64,000 nucleotides of DNA from Pseudomonas abietaniphila (GCF_900100795.1 NZ_FNCO01000002.1:682001-746000); one strand, 5' to 3'. Shown: positions 45,197-54,660, counted from the stretch's first letter. The notes: generated by a model from the letters alone, not told the origin. Made by a program: numbers and translations.

Positions 45197-46528
45197 TCAG
45201 GCCGCTGCCTGTCCAACTTGCAATGTGGAGGCCATGAGGCCGTCGAGGTCCTGCTCCATCCGAAGATGCCCCTCGCCTTGCTCGACGACACGCCACGTCC
45301 CGGCAGCTGACGGCAGGCCGCGCAGTACGATGGGCAAAGAACGTGTTTTCAGACGGATCACCGGTTGCACGTGGACGTAGCCCGCGTGTGCCTTACCCAG
45401 CAGCGCATGGGCAATTACGTTGGCCTGCAATGAAATCGGCTCCACGAATCGGCACGGCAGACCCGCCAGGCTGATGCAATCGCCCAAAGCGTGAATATCA
45501 GGATCGCTGGTCATCAGGGTGGTTGGATCGACCTGAATGCCCCGGTCGAATGCCAGTCCGGCGTTGTGTGCCAACCGGCCATCAGTGATCAAGCCCGTCG
45601 CAGCCACTACCTGATCGAATTCGAATTGGCGACCGCACTCCGTTGCCAGCCTCTTCACACCGTTCGATGTGCCCTCGATACCTGCCACTTGCACACTGCC
45701 GACGAACATGATGCCCAGGCGTTGCTGGCTGCTCAGCAACAGCTCCGCGGCGAGGTCAGGCAACAGCCCTGTCAGTGGCAACGGATTGCGATCGATCAGG
45801 GTAACGCTGTGCCCTGCCCGGGCGAAATCTTCCGCCAGTTCACACCCCACCATGCCGGCGCCGACGATGGCAACACGCTGAGAACGCTGGCTCAAAAGGG
45901 TCTGCAATCCCGACCATTCGTTGAGGCTGTTGACGCGCCAGCACAAGCTTGGTGGCAAGGCGGCCGGCAGTGCCGGGCGAGCGCCCTGCGCCAACACCAG
46001 CTTGGTGTAATTGAGGGTGCCGCGGGTGGTGCGCAACTGATGCAACGCGGGTGTAAGCCCCACCACCGACGTTTCGGTGTACAACCGCACGCCCAGCCGA
46101 GCGGCAGCGTCATGGGCGGTCTCACGCACCAGGGATTGCGCGGTCTGGCCACGACTGACCGCCAGTGACAGCTCCGGCTTGTGATAACGGTTGCCGTTGC
46201 AGGCGCTGATCAGAGTAACGGGCACCGAACCGTCCAGTTCGCGAATGGCCTCGACCATCGCCCAGCCCGACAGACCGCCGCCGACCACGACAATCCCGGT
46301 GCCGCGATGGGCGCTCGGAACGTGGCTCACTGCCTCGACTTCACGTTTGACGAACAGCTCAAAATCAGTCTTGGTCACGCCACACAGCGGACATTCCCAA
46401 TCGTCCGGTATGTCTTCGAAACGGGTGCCCGGCGGCAGGCCGCTGTCCGGATCACCCAGTTCCTCGTCGTAGATCAGCCCGCAGGCGCGGCAGATGAATT
46501 GCAGCCAGGGTTTGGTCAGCGCGCTCAT
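45197..46528 (-). CDS. Rubredoxin fused to FAD-dependent NAD(P)H:rubredoxin reductase-like protein
   Basis: A 443-residue fusion. Residues 1-55 are a rubredoxin, with iron ligands Cys13 and Cys16 (CRACG) and Cys46 and Cys49 (CPLCG) around [22 protein letters not shown]. From about residue 75 a pyridine-nucleotide-disulfide-type flavoprotein follows: FAD loop [15 protein letters not shown] loop [22 protein letters not shown] and ATG motif [10 protein letters not shown]. It forms a self-contained NAD(P)H-to-rubredoxin electron carrier. Its ATG overlaps the stop of the flavoprotein gene (ATGA), suggesting that it supplies electrons to that enzyme. Such a gene is not part of the known cynFABDS set. 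Confidence 0.88.
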   Translation of the reverse strand: MSALTKPWLQFICRACGLIYDEELGDPDSGLPPGTRFEDIPDDWECPLCGVTKTDFELFVKREVEAVSHVPSAHRGTGIVVVGGGLSGWAMVEAIRELDGSVPVTLISACNGNRYHKPELSLAVSRGQTAQSLVRETAHDAAARLGVRLYTETSVVGLTPALHQLRTTRGTLNYTKLVLAQGARPALPAALPPSLCWRVNSLNEWSGLQTLLSQRSQRVAIVGAGMVGCELAEDFARAGHSVTLIDRNPLPLTGLLPDLAAELLLSSQQRLGIMFVGSVQVAGIEGTSNGVKRLATECGRQFEFDQVVAATGLITDGRLAHNAGLAFDRGIQVDPTTLMTSDPDIHALGDCISLAGLPCRFVEPISLQANVIAHALLGKAHAGYVHVQPVIRLKTRSLPIVLRGLPSAAGTWRVVEQGEGHLRMEQDLDGLMASTLQVGQAAA

Positions 46529-47670
46529 GCTGGCAGCTCCTCTTTCATCAACCGCGCCATTTCCCAGCGCAGGTGCTTGATGGCGGGCGTGACGATGGCG
46601 ACGAAATGGGCTTCACGGATTCTGCGCTGCGGGGCGGCACTCATCCGGTAGCCACGAGCGCCCTGGTGCAGCAAGGCCGACTGCGAGGCCTTGAGGGCCA
46701 GCTCAGCGCCTTGCACCCGCGCATCGAGTACGTCGAGCAAATAATCCTTGCTGGTTTCGTACGGCGTCCGGCATAGCTTCAGCACCCGGCTGTTGAGATC
46801 GTCGAGTTCAAACTGCAACTCGTCCGGGCCGTTGTGCAGGAACTGATTGACGTGGCCAAGCGTCGATTCGACCTCACGTATCGAGTCGATGCTGCCTTGG
46901 GTCACGCCGGTGGCCATCCCTGACTGAAGCAGGATGAACGCGCCACGGATGCGCTGAATGAAAGGTCGCGCAGGATCGGCAATCAGGTTGTCCTGCGCAA
47001 CAAAGTAATCGACCAGCCGGATACCAAAGGTGCTGGTGCCTTCCATGCCGGAAAACTCCGGGCAGGTCTTGAGTTCGACACGCTCATCGATGTCGAGCAT
47101 GAACATGATCTCGTGGGAGATCGAACCGTCGTCTCGTTCCACACCCGCGATAGCGCCGCAGTATTGGCCACGGTTGATGTGACTGACCCACGGCAAGGCG
47201 CCGTTCACCACATAACCCCCAGCGACTTTGCGGGCCCGCAGGATGAGGGTTTCGATACCCGCCAGGGCCTTCATGGGATTGGAGAGCGCCGTACCACCGA
47301 AAGTGAGGCCTTCGGTATGCGCCTCCAGGCGGCCACGAAGCGCTGTGTTGTCCGACTGATCCATGTACAGGCCGCAAACGTCATGGCACCACATCAGAAA
47401 CCCAGTCGAGCCGCAGCTGCGACTGGCCTCGTGCATGCTGCCAATGGCGACGTCGAAGCGATTGCCTTGCTGCTTCAGATGCGCCGCAAACGCGCCTGCC
47501 TGTCCGAGGGTTGCCATGATATCCGCCGGGTAATGACCTTCATCGATCCGGTGTGCCGCCTGCGCCAGCGGGCCAGCCGCAATGCGACTGACTTCACTAA
47601 GCACCTGTGCGTCGTCGCTCCAGTCTGCGGTGCGTCCCGCAGCGGCGAAAGCAACAGCAATGTTGTTCAT
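46525..47670 (-). CDS. Acyl-CoA dehydrogenase-fold flavoprotein, possible monooxygenase
   Basis: A 381-residue member of the acyl-CoA dehydrogenase superfamily. The N-terminal helical part, middle beta domain ([42 protein letters not shown]) and C-terminal helices are all present. The usual catalytic glutamate motif near the end (YEGTxxIQ) is replaced by IVTPAIKHL, so classical alpha-beta dehydrogenation is doubtful. Lack of this glutamate is seen in flavin monooxygenase relatives such as DszC-like enzymes. It lies between an OsmC gene and the rubredoxin-reductase fusion, with a four-base overlap to the latter. Its substrate may release cyanate or another nitrogen compound; this is inference. 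GGGAGGAG precedes ATG 47670. Confidence 0.82.
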   Translation of the reverse strand: MNNIAVAFAAAGRTADWSDDAQVLSEVSRIAAGPLAQAAHRIDEGHYPADIMATLGQAGAFAAHLKQQGNRFDVAIGSMHEASRSCGSTGFLMWCHDVCGLYMDQSDNTALRGRLEAHTEGLTFGGTALSNPMKALAGIETLILRARKVAGGYVVNGALPWVSHINRGQYCGAIAGVERDDGSISHEIMFMLDIDERVELKTCPEFSGMEGTSTFGIRLVDYFVAQDNLIADPARPFIQRIRGAFILLQSGMATGVTQGSIDSIREVESTLGHVNQFLHNGPDELQFELDDLNSRVLKLCRTPYETSKDYLLDVLDARVQGAELALKASQSALLHQGARGYRMSAAPQRRIREAHFVAIVTPAIKHLRWEMARLMKEELPA

Positions 47671-47730
47671 GGCAACTCCTCCCTCAGTGGTGTACGTCAA
47701 CCGTGGTGCGCTTGATCCAATAGCCGACGA

Positions 47731-48279
47731 TCACTCAGCCAGGCTGATGCTGAACGGAATCGGATTGCGCAAGGTGTTGGCCATTGGCGAGGCGAGGTTC
47801 GCCAGGCGGACGATTTCATCGAGGGTTTCGCGGGAAGCATCGCCTTCCACCAGCACTTTCACGCGGATGTCCTGGAAGCCCATTTCCAGCGGCTGTTTTT
47901 CCGCACCACCGGCACCCCACGCGGAGGGGTTGCCGATGTCGCCTTCCAGAAACACTTCGAGTTTGCTGAGTTTGACGTTCATCCAGGTGGCAACAGCGGT
48001 GATGCCCACGGCGAGGCAACCGCCGAGGCCGGACAAGATGATTTCGCCAGGCGCCGGCGCCGTGTTTTCGCCAAACAGATGCAGCGGCTCATCGACCACG
48101 ACGGGGGTGTGATCGCCCACATAGCTGAGGGTGCGGAACATGCCTTGAGTGACCGTATGAACCTTGTTGGTGCCACGCATCTGAGGATTGTTGCGGCCCT
48201 TCTCCGCGAAAGCCTCAAGGCCTGTGCGATCGATTGGCTTCAGGTAGGTGGTGACGGTTTGGGCGGTTGCAGTGGACAT
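47731..48279 (-). CDS. OsmC family protein, single-cysteine variant
   Basis: A 182-residue OsmC/Ohr-fold protein. The first catalytic cysteine is Cys88 in LSGLGGCLAVGITAVAT. The second cysteine of peroxide-reducing members (in a CPVS-type motif) is replaced by serine at 164 in NLASPMANTL. The thiol-peroxidase cycle would need an external partner thiol, or the protein may do something else. It is the first gene after the sigma-54 promoter and lies 60 bp before the flavoprotein gene. GGAG upstream fixes ATG 48279. Confidence 0.87.
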   Translation of the reverse strand: MSTATAQTVTTYLKPIDRTGLEAFAEKGRNNPQMRGTNKVHTVTQGMFRTLSYVGDHTPVVVDEPLHLFGENTAPAPGEIILSGLGGCLAVGITAVATWMNVKLSKLEVFLEGDIGNPSAWGAGGAEKQPLEMGFQDIRVKVLVEGDASRETLDEIVRLANLASPMANTLRNPIPFSISLAE

Positions 48280-48348
48280 GTTTGATCTCCATTGGACTTG
48301 AACAGTGAGCCTGCCGGGAACGCAGTGCTCTTTCGCCAATGGACTATC

Positions 48349-48363
48349 GCAACGGCTGTGCCA
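48349..48363 (-). promoter_or_regulatory. Sigma-54 (-24/-12) promoter of the cyn-like cluster
   Basis: On the minus strand TGGCACAGCCGTTGC matches the consensus TGGCACR-N4-TTGC, with GG and GC exactly 12 bp apart. The predicted transcript start is near 48337, about 58 nt before the OsmC start codon. Confidence 0.85.
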
Positions 48364-48421
48364 ATGCTCGGCAGCGCAATTAAAATAAATTATTTATTTT
48401 ATAAATCATGAGCTTGAAGTT

Positions 48422-48434
48422 GATCAATTATTTA
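48422..48434 (+). promoter_or_regulatory. Candidate IHF site between activator site and sigma-54 promoter
   Basis: GATCAATTATTTA matches WATCAA-N4-TTR at every position except the first, inside an AT-rich stretch (48378-48435). It lies between the palindrome and the -24/-12 promoter, the usual place for DNA bending in sigma-54 systems. Confidence 0.5.
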
Positions 48435-48474
48435 ACTGGCGCAGATGAAGTCTTTAAAAGCCAACTTCAATCCA

Positions 48475-48518
48475 CCTACAAATTGTCGACATTGTTAACA
48501 ATGTCGACAATTTGTAGG
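48475..48518. promoter_or_regulatory. 44-bp perfect palindrome, probable upstream activator site
   Basis: Two perfect 20-bp arms, one reading CCTACAAATTGTCGACATTG, meet at a TTAA centre. Each arm contains the self-complementary octamer TGTCGACA (48484-48491 and 48102 bases later counted as 48102 is not meant; the second octamer is 48502-48509), giving two half-sites 18 bp apart. It lies about 110 bp upstream of the sigma-54 promoter and 13 bp after the stop codon of the activator gene. Absence of a T-run and the octamer symmetry favour an operator over a terminator, although the hairpin could also end the activator transcript. Confidence 0.75.
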
Positions 48519-48530
48519 CCGGGCTCGCTT

Positions 48531-50120
48531 CTAGAAACCCGCTCTTTTCCAGCGGTAATTGAATTGCCGGGCGGTCATCCCCAGCACTTGCGCCGCGCGG
48601 GATTTATTCCCGCCACAACGCTCGACGGCCTTGCGCAGCTCATCGGGCGAGTGGGAACTGGCGGACACATAAGGCCGTATCAGATCATGCTGATGAGGCG
48701 CGTTCGGCGGACCGCTTGCGTCACCCGGAGAGGAACTGACCTGTTCGAGCGTCGGCAGAAAACGCTCCACATCCGCTGCGCTCAATACAGCCCTGTCGGC
48801 CAGCAACACCATGCGTTCGATCAGGTTCGAAAGCTCGCGAATATTGCCTGGCCAGTCGTGTAGCTGCAGACGCTCAATGGCCGTGGCATCGAAGCTAACG
48901 TTCCGTTGATTGGCCTGATTTATCCGGTTGAGGAACTGCAACGCCAGCGCGGGGATGTCGCCTCGCCGACCGGCCAGGGTCGGCAGCAGAATGGGGATAA
49001 CGTTGAGGCGATAGTACAAATCCTGTCGAAAAACGCCTTGGCTCACCTCGATGGCCAGGTCGCGGTTGGTCGCGGCCACCAGCCTTACGTTGACCTTGAC
49101 CTCTCGTTTTCCACCCAGGCGGGTGATCGTGCCTTCCTGAAGTGTGCGCAGCAGCTTGGACTGCATCGACAACGGCAACTCTCCGATCTCATCCAGAAAA
49201 ATCGTGCCGCCGTCCGCCTGTTCAAACCACCCGGCTCGGGCACTGTTCGCGCCCGTGAAGGCTCCGCGTTCGTAGCCAAACAACTCGGATTCGAAAAGCG
49301 TGTCGGGTATGGCCGCGCAATTGATCTTGATGAACGGTTTGTCCTGCCGGGGGCTTGCGAGATGCAAGGCCCGCGCAAACAGCTCTTTGCCTGTGCCCGA
49401 CTCGCCCAGCAGCAACACACTGGCGGTCGAGTTAGACACGCGTTCCAACTCCGAAACGGCCCTGAGAAGCTCAGGGGAAGTCCCGACAATGCCGTATCGA
49501 TTGGTACGGATTTCCAGAGCGCGCGCCAGTTGTTGATTGCGCATCTCCAGGGCCTCGGTTTTCTCTTTGACGTAGGTCCGAAGATGCAGAATCTGCCCGG
49601 CCATGGTCGCCAGGATTCGCAGAATGCTTAGATCATCGGTTAGCGGTCTTGCACGCATACGGATCCGGTGCGTGGCCAAAACGCCTATCACCTTCTGCCC
49701 GATCATGATCGGCAGTGCAATGTAGGAAACAGGGCCCGGTGGCAGCTTCGAGCGCTCGACCACACGGCCAAGGAAAGACGGTTCTTTGTCGATGTCCTGC
49801 ACGATGATCAACTGCCCACGCGCCAGTACGCGCCCGGTGATCCCTTCCTCCAGCGCGTAAACCCCTCGCTTGATTTCATCGCGCGTCAATCCGTAGGCAT
49901 AGCGAATGCACGCCTGCCCCGCCGCTTCGTCAAAGAGCACGATACGGCCGCGATTCAGGCCCAGAAGTTCGGAGAGCAGGTGCAGCATTTCGTTGAGCAC
50001 TGTGTCAGACGCCAGCTCCTTGCCCATCAACCCCGTGACCTGTTGCAGCAGGAGCATTTCCTGTGAACGCCAGAACGACGGTGATGCTTCGAAGTCCTGC
50101 TCAGCAGTGGCGTTGTCCAA
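48531..50120 (-). CDS. cynF: Sigma-54-dependent activator with GAF domain (CynF/NifA-like)
   Basis: A 529-residue bacterial enhancer-binding protein. A GAF sensor spans about 28-180. The AAA+ domain has Walker A GESGTGKE (239-246), the sigma-54-contact loop GAFTGA (286-291) and Walker B IFLDE (307-311). A Fis-type helix-turn-helix ends the protein (GGNKSRAAQVLGMTARQFNYRWKRAGF). It should activate the OsmC-to-cynS transcript through the palindrome just downstream of its own gene. The start is TTG 50120, directly after a stop codon in frame; the first ATG, codon 22, has poor ribosome-site spacing. The cynF name rests on the layout of the Pseudomonas cyn cluster. Confidence 0.88.
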   Translation of the reverse strand: MDNATAEQDFEASPSFWRSQEMLLLQQVTGLMGKELASDTVLNEMLHLLSELLGLNRGRIVLFDEAAGQACIRYAYGLTRDEIKRGVYALEEGITGRVLARGQLIIVQDIDKEPSFLGRVVERSKLPPGPVSYIALPIMIGQKVIGVLATHRIRMRARPLTDDLSILRILATMAGQILHLRTYVKEKTEALEMRNQQLARALEIRTNRYGIVGTSPELLRAVSELERVSNSTASVLLLGESGTGKELFARALHLASPRQDKPFIKINCAAIPDTLFESELFGYERGAFTGANSARAGWFEQADGGTIFLDEIGELPLSMQSKLLRTLQEGTITRLGGKREVKVNVRLVAATNRDLAIEVSQGVFRQDLYYRLNVIPILLPTLAGRRGDIPALALQFLNRINQANQRNVSFDATAIERLQLHDWPGNIRELSNLIERMVLLADRAVLSAADVERFLPTLEQVSSSPGDASGPPNAPHQHDLIRPYVSASSHSPDELRKAVERCGGNKSRAAQVLGMTARQFNYRWKRAGF

Positions 50121-50316
50121 TCACGTATCCCCGATTTCGGCCTTCATCTGCGTCGATGATGACGCCGAATATCGCATCTGACCATGGCAGATTTATCAGG
50201 CTCGTTGCTTCGCCAGCCAACATCCTCTCCCCGTCAGTCTCATCGCCCGCCAGTAACGACAGCGATCGAGAACGTGAATGAGCCCTTCAGCAACACTGAG
50301 AAGGGCTCGTGGTGGC

Positions 50317-51294
50317 TCAGCGTTTGATAAACGCCAGGAGATCCTCGTTGATGACCTCAGGATGAGTGGTGCACATCCCGTGGGGATACCCTTTGTAAAC
50401 CTTGAGTGTCCCGTTTTTGACCAGCTTGATGGACAGCTCGGCAGAGTCGGCGATGGGGACGATCTGATCGTCATCGCCGTGAAGGATCAGTACCGGCACG
50501 GTGATCTTCTTCAAGTCTTCGGTGAAGTCGGTTTCCGAAAACGCCTTGATGCAGTCATATTGGGCTTTCGCTCCACCGATCATTCCCTGGCGCCACCAGT
50601 TGCCTTTCACCCCTTCCGAAACCTTGGCACCCTCGCGGTTGTAGCCATAAAACGGTATCGGCACCTCCGTGTAGAACTGGGCGCGATTGGCGGCCAGCGC
50701 TGAGCGAAAGCCATCGAACACTTCCATCGGCAGACCGCCAGGGTTTGCAGCCGACTTGACCATGATCGGAGGCACTGCGCCGATTAACACCGCTTTCGCC
50801 ACGCGGCCAGCACCGTGCCGGGCGACATAACGCGCCACCTCGCCACCGCCGGTGGAATGACCGATGTGCACGGCGTTGGTCAGCTTCAGATGAGCCACCA
50901 ACTCAGCCACGTCCACAGCGTAAGTGTCCATGTCATTACCGGTGGCGGTTTGCGTGGAGCGCCCATGCCCTCTGCGGTCATGGGCGATCACACGGTAGCC
51001 CTTGGAGACGAAAAACAGCATCTGGGCATCCCAGTCGTCGGCACTGAGCGGCCAGCCATGGTGAAACACGATCGGCTGACCCGAACCCCAATCCTTGTAG
51101 AAAATTTTAGTGCCGTCAGTCGTGGTAAAGCTTGTCATGTCGGTGGGTTCTCCAGCGGTGTGCGGGGCTGTTGCGGCTTGAGCGACACTGCCGCCCACCA
51201 CCATTCCAGAAAGCGAGCTCGCGGCCAGTACGGTCGCACTCACCTTCAACATTTGTCGGCGTGAACTCGATGGCGTTTCATGGGTGTCAGACAC
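50317..51294 (-). CDS. Exported alpha/beta hydrolase (non-haem chloroperoxidase/esterase type)
   Basis: A 325-residue protein with a probable Tat signal ([30 protein letters not shown]). The mature hydrolase has the nucleophile Ser147 in GHSTGGG, the acid in HGDDDQIVP and the catalytic His in YPHGMCTTH. The sequence [32 protein letters not shown] is the hallmark of cofactor-free haloperoxidase-like hydrolases, which are really esterases/perhydrolases. The start is GTG 51294, after GAGGGAGGTAGT. It is preceded by a small ABM-like gene on the same strand. Confidence 0.9.
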   Translation of the reverse strand: MSDTHETPSSSRRQMLKVSATVLAASSLSGMVVGGSVAQAATAPHTAGEPTDMTSFTTTDGTKIFYKDWGSGQPIVFHHGWPLSADDWDAQMLFFVSKGYRVIAHDRRGHGRSTQTATGNDMDTYAVDVAELVAHLKLTNAVHIGHSTGGGEVARYVARHGAGRVAKAVLIGAVPPIMVKSAANPGGLPMEVFDGFRSALAANRAQFYTEVPIPFYGYNREGAKVSEGVKGNWWRQGMIGGAKAQYDCIKAFSETDFTEDLKKITVPVLILHGDDDQIVPIADSAELSIKLVKNGTLKVYKGYPHGMCTTHPEVINEDLLAFIKR

Positions 51295-51345
51295 ACTACC
51301 TCCCTCTTTCGGCGATGCACGAAAGTCAGACTAAGAATGCGGGTT

Positions 51346-51693
51346 CTAGAAAAAGGTGTCGAAGGCGGCGTGATTCGGCTTGTCTTCAAACACACCAGCC
51401 GTACGTTCGTCCTGGCACACGCGAATGGATAAAAGCGCGTTGCTGGCAATCAACCCATCGAACAAAGGCTGAAATACCCGCTCGACGCTCATGCGCATGG
51501 AGTCCTCGCTCAGCCACACGCCCTGAATGATCCAGCGACCCAGCCCGGGGGCGTCGCTGTGAAGCTGACAGTCCACGCAGCCAGCGTCGTCGTTTGCCAG
51601 GTCTACCGAGTCTCTGAGCAGCTGGCCGCAATCGGCCAGGAGGTGTTCATGCGTGTGAACCAGAACGACTCGGGATGCGGATTGAACGTTCAT
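51346..51693 (-). CDS. Small protein resembling antibiotic-biosynthesis-monooxygenase fold
   Basis: A 115-residue protein. The pattern of an amphipathic helix (HLLADCGQLLRDSVDLANDD), AGCVDCQLHSDAPGLGRWIIQGVWLSEDSMRMSVERVFQPLFDGL resembles ABM-type ferredoxin-like barrels, but the match is weak. Function is unknown. A strong GGAGAGCTCT leader before ATG 51693 and the 51-bp spacing to the hydrolase gene downstream make it a genuine gene of that small operon. Confidence 0.65.
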   Translation of the reverse strand: MNVQSASRVVLVHTHEHLLADCGQLLRDSVDLANDDAGCVDCQLHSDAPGLGRWIIQGVWLSEDSMRMSVERVFQPLFDGLIASNALLSIRVCQDERTAGVFEDKPNHAAFDTFF

Positions 51694-51932
51694 AGAGCTC
51701 TCCAGGTAACGGCTGCGCTTCCACCGACTGCTGAGCGGCGTGTGGATGTGATTGGCCTGCTGGGTATCATCGGTCGCCCGGTCGGTGGCCGCTATCGTCG
51801 ATTCGGATACCGGGTCTAAACCTTCGTATGACGCACAGGCGCTCGTTCCCGCTCGGGAAAGGCGATGGCGCGGGAGATTTCGGGATCAGGAGAGGCCGGC
51901 ACAGCGCATGAACGGCTGGCTGACAGAAACAA

Positions 51933-51961
51933 AAAAGGCCAGCGCAATGCGCTGGCCTTTT
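51933..51961 (-). terminator. Terminator downstream of tRNA-Asn
   Basis: Arms AAAAGGCCAGCGC and GCGCTGGCCTTTT with a three-base loop. On the minus strand it lies 12 bp after the tRNA 3' end and finishes with TTTTTT, a classic intrinsic terminator. Confidence 0.9.
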
Positions 51962-51973
51962 CAGTGTTTCGTT

Positions 51974-52049
<76 letters not shown>

Positions 52050-52153
52050 ATGCCGGCTATCTTACTGTCTGAAAAACAGATGTCAAGCAACGAAGTGAAA
52101 AAATTAGCAGGATAATCAGGTGTTTAATGGATCAAGCGCCTGTCAGACGAAGA

Positions 52154-52183
52154 CGCCCCGTGCGGCACTCACCGCACGGGGCG
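52154..52183 (-). terminator. Terminator after sad
   Basis: Perfect 12-bp GC-rich arms CGCCCCGTGCGG and CCGCACGGGGCG with a six-base loop. On the minus strand it begins 23 bp past the aldehyde dehydrogenase stop codon. Confidence 0.8.
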
Positions 52184-52206
52184 ATCATTCATCGGATCAG
52201 TCCGGC

Positions 52207-53598
52207 TTAACGACGATCCAGCCAAACGGTCTGCGCGTTGCAGAATTCGCGGATGCCGAAGTGCGACAACTCGCGACCGAAACCGCTTTTCTTCACGCCG
52301 CCAATCGGCACGCGGGCATCGGACGCTGTGTAGCCGTTGATGAACACGCCGCCGGTTTCCAGGCGAGAGGCGATGTCGCGCGCTTTTTGCTCGTCCGCGG
52401 TCCAGACGCTGCCCGCCAGGCCGAACTCACTGTCATTGGCCAGTTCAACCGCATGCTCGGCGTCCTGGGCGACGATCAGCGACGCGACCGGGCCGAACAA
52501 CTCTTCCTTGAAGGACGTCATGTCGGGGGTCACATTTGCCAGGATGGTCGGCGCGTAATAGTTGCCCTCACCTGCCAGCTTTTCGCCGCCGAACAACAAG
52601 GTCGCGCCTTCGCTCACGGTTTTCTGTACCTGCGCGTGGAGCTCATCACGCAGGTCATAACGGGCCATCGGTCCGATGTAATGTGCTTCGACCAACGGAT
52701 CGCCGACCTTCAATGCCTTGACCGCCGCCACGAATTTCTCGGTGAACGCTGGCAATACGCTCTCTTCAACGATGATGCGCTTGGCGGCCACGCAAATCTG
52801 ACCGCTGTTCTGATAACGCCCGACCGTTGCCGCTTTGACGGCCTCGTCGAGGTCCGCATCGGCCAGCACGATGAACGGATCGGAGCCGCCCAGTTCCAGT
52901 ACGCACTTCTTCAGCGCTGCGCCCGCCTGAGCGGCGATCGCAGAGCCTGCACGCACGCTGCCGGTGACCGCGACCGCCGCAATGCGCGGGTCGGCAATGG
53001 CCGTGGACACGCCTTCGTTGGTGACGTTGATGACCTCAAAGACACCTTCCGGCAGTCCGGCTTCCACCCAGGCATCGCGCAACAGGTACGCACAGCCCAT
53101 CACGTTCGGCGCGTGCTTGAGCACGTAGGTGTTGCCTGCAAGGATCATCGGAATCGCGCCCCGCAGCACTTGCCAGATCGGGAAGTTCCACGGCATCACG
53201 GTCAGGATGGGGCCCAGCGGCAGATAGTCGATGTACGCCTTGTCATTTTCCACCGGGGTCTTTTCCGGCGTCAGCATCGCGGGGCCGTTTTCGGCGTACC
53301 ACTCGCAGGTGACGGCGCACTTTTCGACTTCACCACGGGCCTGACTGATTGGCTTGCCCATTTCGGCGGTGATCATCTGTGCCATTGCCTCGGCGTTGTG
53401 ACGCAGGGCCGTGGCCATCTTGCGCAAGTGTTCGGCGCGCACGCTGACTGCCTGCTTGCGCCAGAATTTGAAACCTGCAGCGCTGCGCGCCAAGGACTGC
53501 TCGAGCTCGGCGGCTGTTTCGAACGGGTATTGGGCAAAGACCACACCCGTGGCAGGGTTCAGCGAAATGGCGTGGGTCGCAGAGGCGTGTTTGGACAT
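52207..53598 (-). CDS. sad: NAD(P)-dependent succinate-semialdehyde dehydrogenase (Sad/YneI type)
   Basis: A 463-residue aldehyde dehydrogenase. The general base is Glu235 in LELGGSDP and the nucleophile is Cys269 in QNSGQICVAAKR. The sequence, from THAISLNPATG through GVKKSGFGRELSHFGIREFCN to QTVWLDRR, is very close to what I recall of E. coli YneI/Sad. It would oxidise succinate semialdehyde to succinate in GABA or putrescine breakdown. The divergent LysR gene next door matches the yneI-yneJ pairing of E. coli. ATG 53598 with AGGA upstream is chosen over a more distal codon. Confidence 0.93.
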   Translation of the reverse strand: MSKHASATHAISLNPATGVVFAQYPFETAAELEQSLARSAAGFKFWRKQAVSVRAEHLRKMATALRHNAEAMAQMITAEMGKPISQARGEVEKCAVTCEWYAENGPAMLTPEKTPVENDKAYIDYLPLGPILTVMPWNFPIWQVLRGAIPMILAGNTYVLKHAPNVMGCAYLLRDAWVEAGLPEGVFEVINVTNEGVSTAIADPRIAAVAVTGSVRAGSAIAAQAGAALKKCVLELGGSDPFIVLADADLDEAVKAATVGRYQNSGQICVAAKRIIVEESVLPAFTEKFVAAVKALKVGDPLVEAHYIGPMARYDLRDELHAQVQKTVSEGATLLFGGEKLAGEGNYYAPTILANVTPDMTSFKEELFGPVASLIVAQDAEHAVELANDSEFGLAGSVWTADEQKARDIASRLETGGVFINGYTASDARVPIGGVKKSGFGRELSHFGIREFCNAQTVWLDRR

Positions 53599-53750
53599 AA
53601 CGAAATCCTGTTGAATGGGCGTGATCTTCACCGTCAGGCGAGCACCCGTTGCTGAAGTCTTGAGGCCACGATAGGCTTTCGACCAAATTTCCGATAATGA
53701 ATAATTATCAAAAATACATTCTCGATTTGAGAAAGACTGAGGCTTCTCTT

Positions 53751-54650
53751 ATGGACCTGACCCAACTCGAGCTGTTCAAGGCCATCGCCGAAGAAGGCAG
53801 CATCACCGCCGCCGCGCAGCGTTTGCACCGCGTGCCTTCGAACCTGACCACGCGCATCAAGCAACTGGAGCAGGAACTGGGCGTCGATCTGTTCATTCGA
53901 GAGAAGCTGCGCTTGCGGCTCTCGCCCACCGGCTGGACGTTTCTCGATTACGCGCGGCGCATTCTGGAACTGGTCGACGAAGCCAGACAGGCGACCTCAG
54001 GTTCGGAGCCGCAAGGTGTGTTTTCGCTGGGTTCGATGGAAAGTACGGCAGCGGTGCGTATCCCTTCCCTGCTGGCTGAGTTTCATCAGCGTTATCCGAA
54101 GGTCGAACTGGACCTGTCGACCGGACCTTCAGGCGACATGATCGACGGCGTGCTGTCAGGTCGGCTCAGCGCGGCGTTCGTCGACGGACCGTTGCGGCAT
54201 CCGGAGCTGGAAGGAATCGAATTGTTCGAGGAGGAAATGCTGCTGATCACGGCCGCAAGCCATGAACCGGTGACGCGTGCGCGGGATGTGAGCAGCAAGA
54301 CGGTCTATGCGTTTCGCCAGAACTGCTCCTACAGACGCCATTTCGAAGCCTGGTTCAAAGCGGACCTGGCAACACCGGGCAAGATCTTCGAGATGGAGTC
54401 CTATCACGGCATGCTCGCCTGCGTGACCGCCGGCGCCGGTGTGGCGATGATCCCGCGCAGCATGCTGGAAAGCATGCCGGGCAGCCGCAATGTGAACGCG
54501 TACCCGTTAAGCGAAGCGTTTCGTTACCTGAATATCTGGCTGACGTGGAGGCGCGGCGTACGCTCACCCGCATTGAATGCCTTCATCGATCTGGTGCAGA
54601 CGGCCGTACACGAAACATCACCGCCCGTCCCTCCATCAATCCCGGCTTGA
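53751..54650 (+). CDS. LysR family regulator, PtrR/YneJ-like
   Basis: A 299-residue LysR protein. The N-terminus [48 protein letters not shown] is the DNA-binding helix-turn-helix and linker. The effector domain has [26 protein letters not shown]. It is divergent from sad, as E. coli ptrR (yneJ) is from yneI, so control of that gene is likely. GAGG before ATG 53751 sets the start. The AT-rich 152-bp gap (ATAATTATCAAAAATAC) should contain the shared promoter and binding site. Confidence 0.9.
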   Translation: MDLTQLELFKAIAEEGSITAAAQRLHRVPSNLTTRIKQLEQELGVDLFIREKLRLRLSPTGWTFLDYARRILELVDEARQATSGSEPQGVFSLGSMESTAAVRIPSLLAEFHQRYPKVELDLSTGPSGDMIDGVLSGRLSAAFVDGPLRHPELEGIELFEEEMLLITAASHEPVTRARDVSSKTVYAFRQNCSYRRHFEAWFKADLATPGKIFEMESYHGMLACVTAGAGVAMIPRSMLESMPGSRNVNAYPLSEAFRYLNIWLTWRRGVRSPALNAFIDLVQTAVHETSPPVPPSIPA

Positions 54651-54660
54651 CGTCCGGTCC

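Noticed and set aside
48475..48518. The 44-bp palindrome as a simple terminator of the activator gene
   Set aside because: No T-run follows, and the internal duplicated octamers plus location upstream of a sigma-54 promoter favour an activator site, though both roles are possible.
52120..53655. 511-codon frame on the plus strand opposite sad
   Set aside because: Shadow of the aldehyde dehydrogenase, which has intact Glu235 and Cys269.
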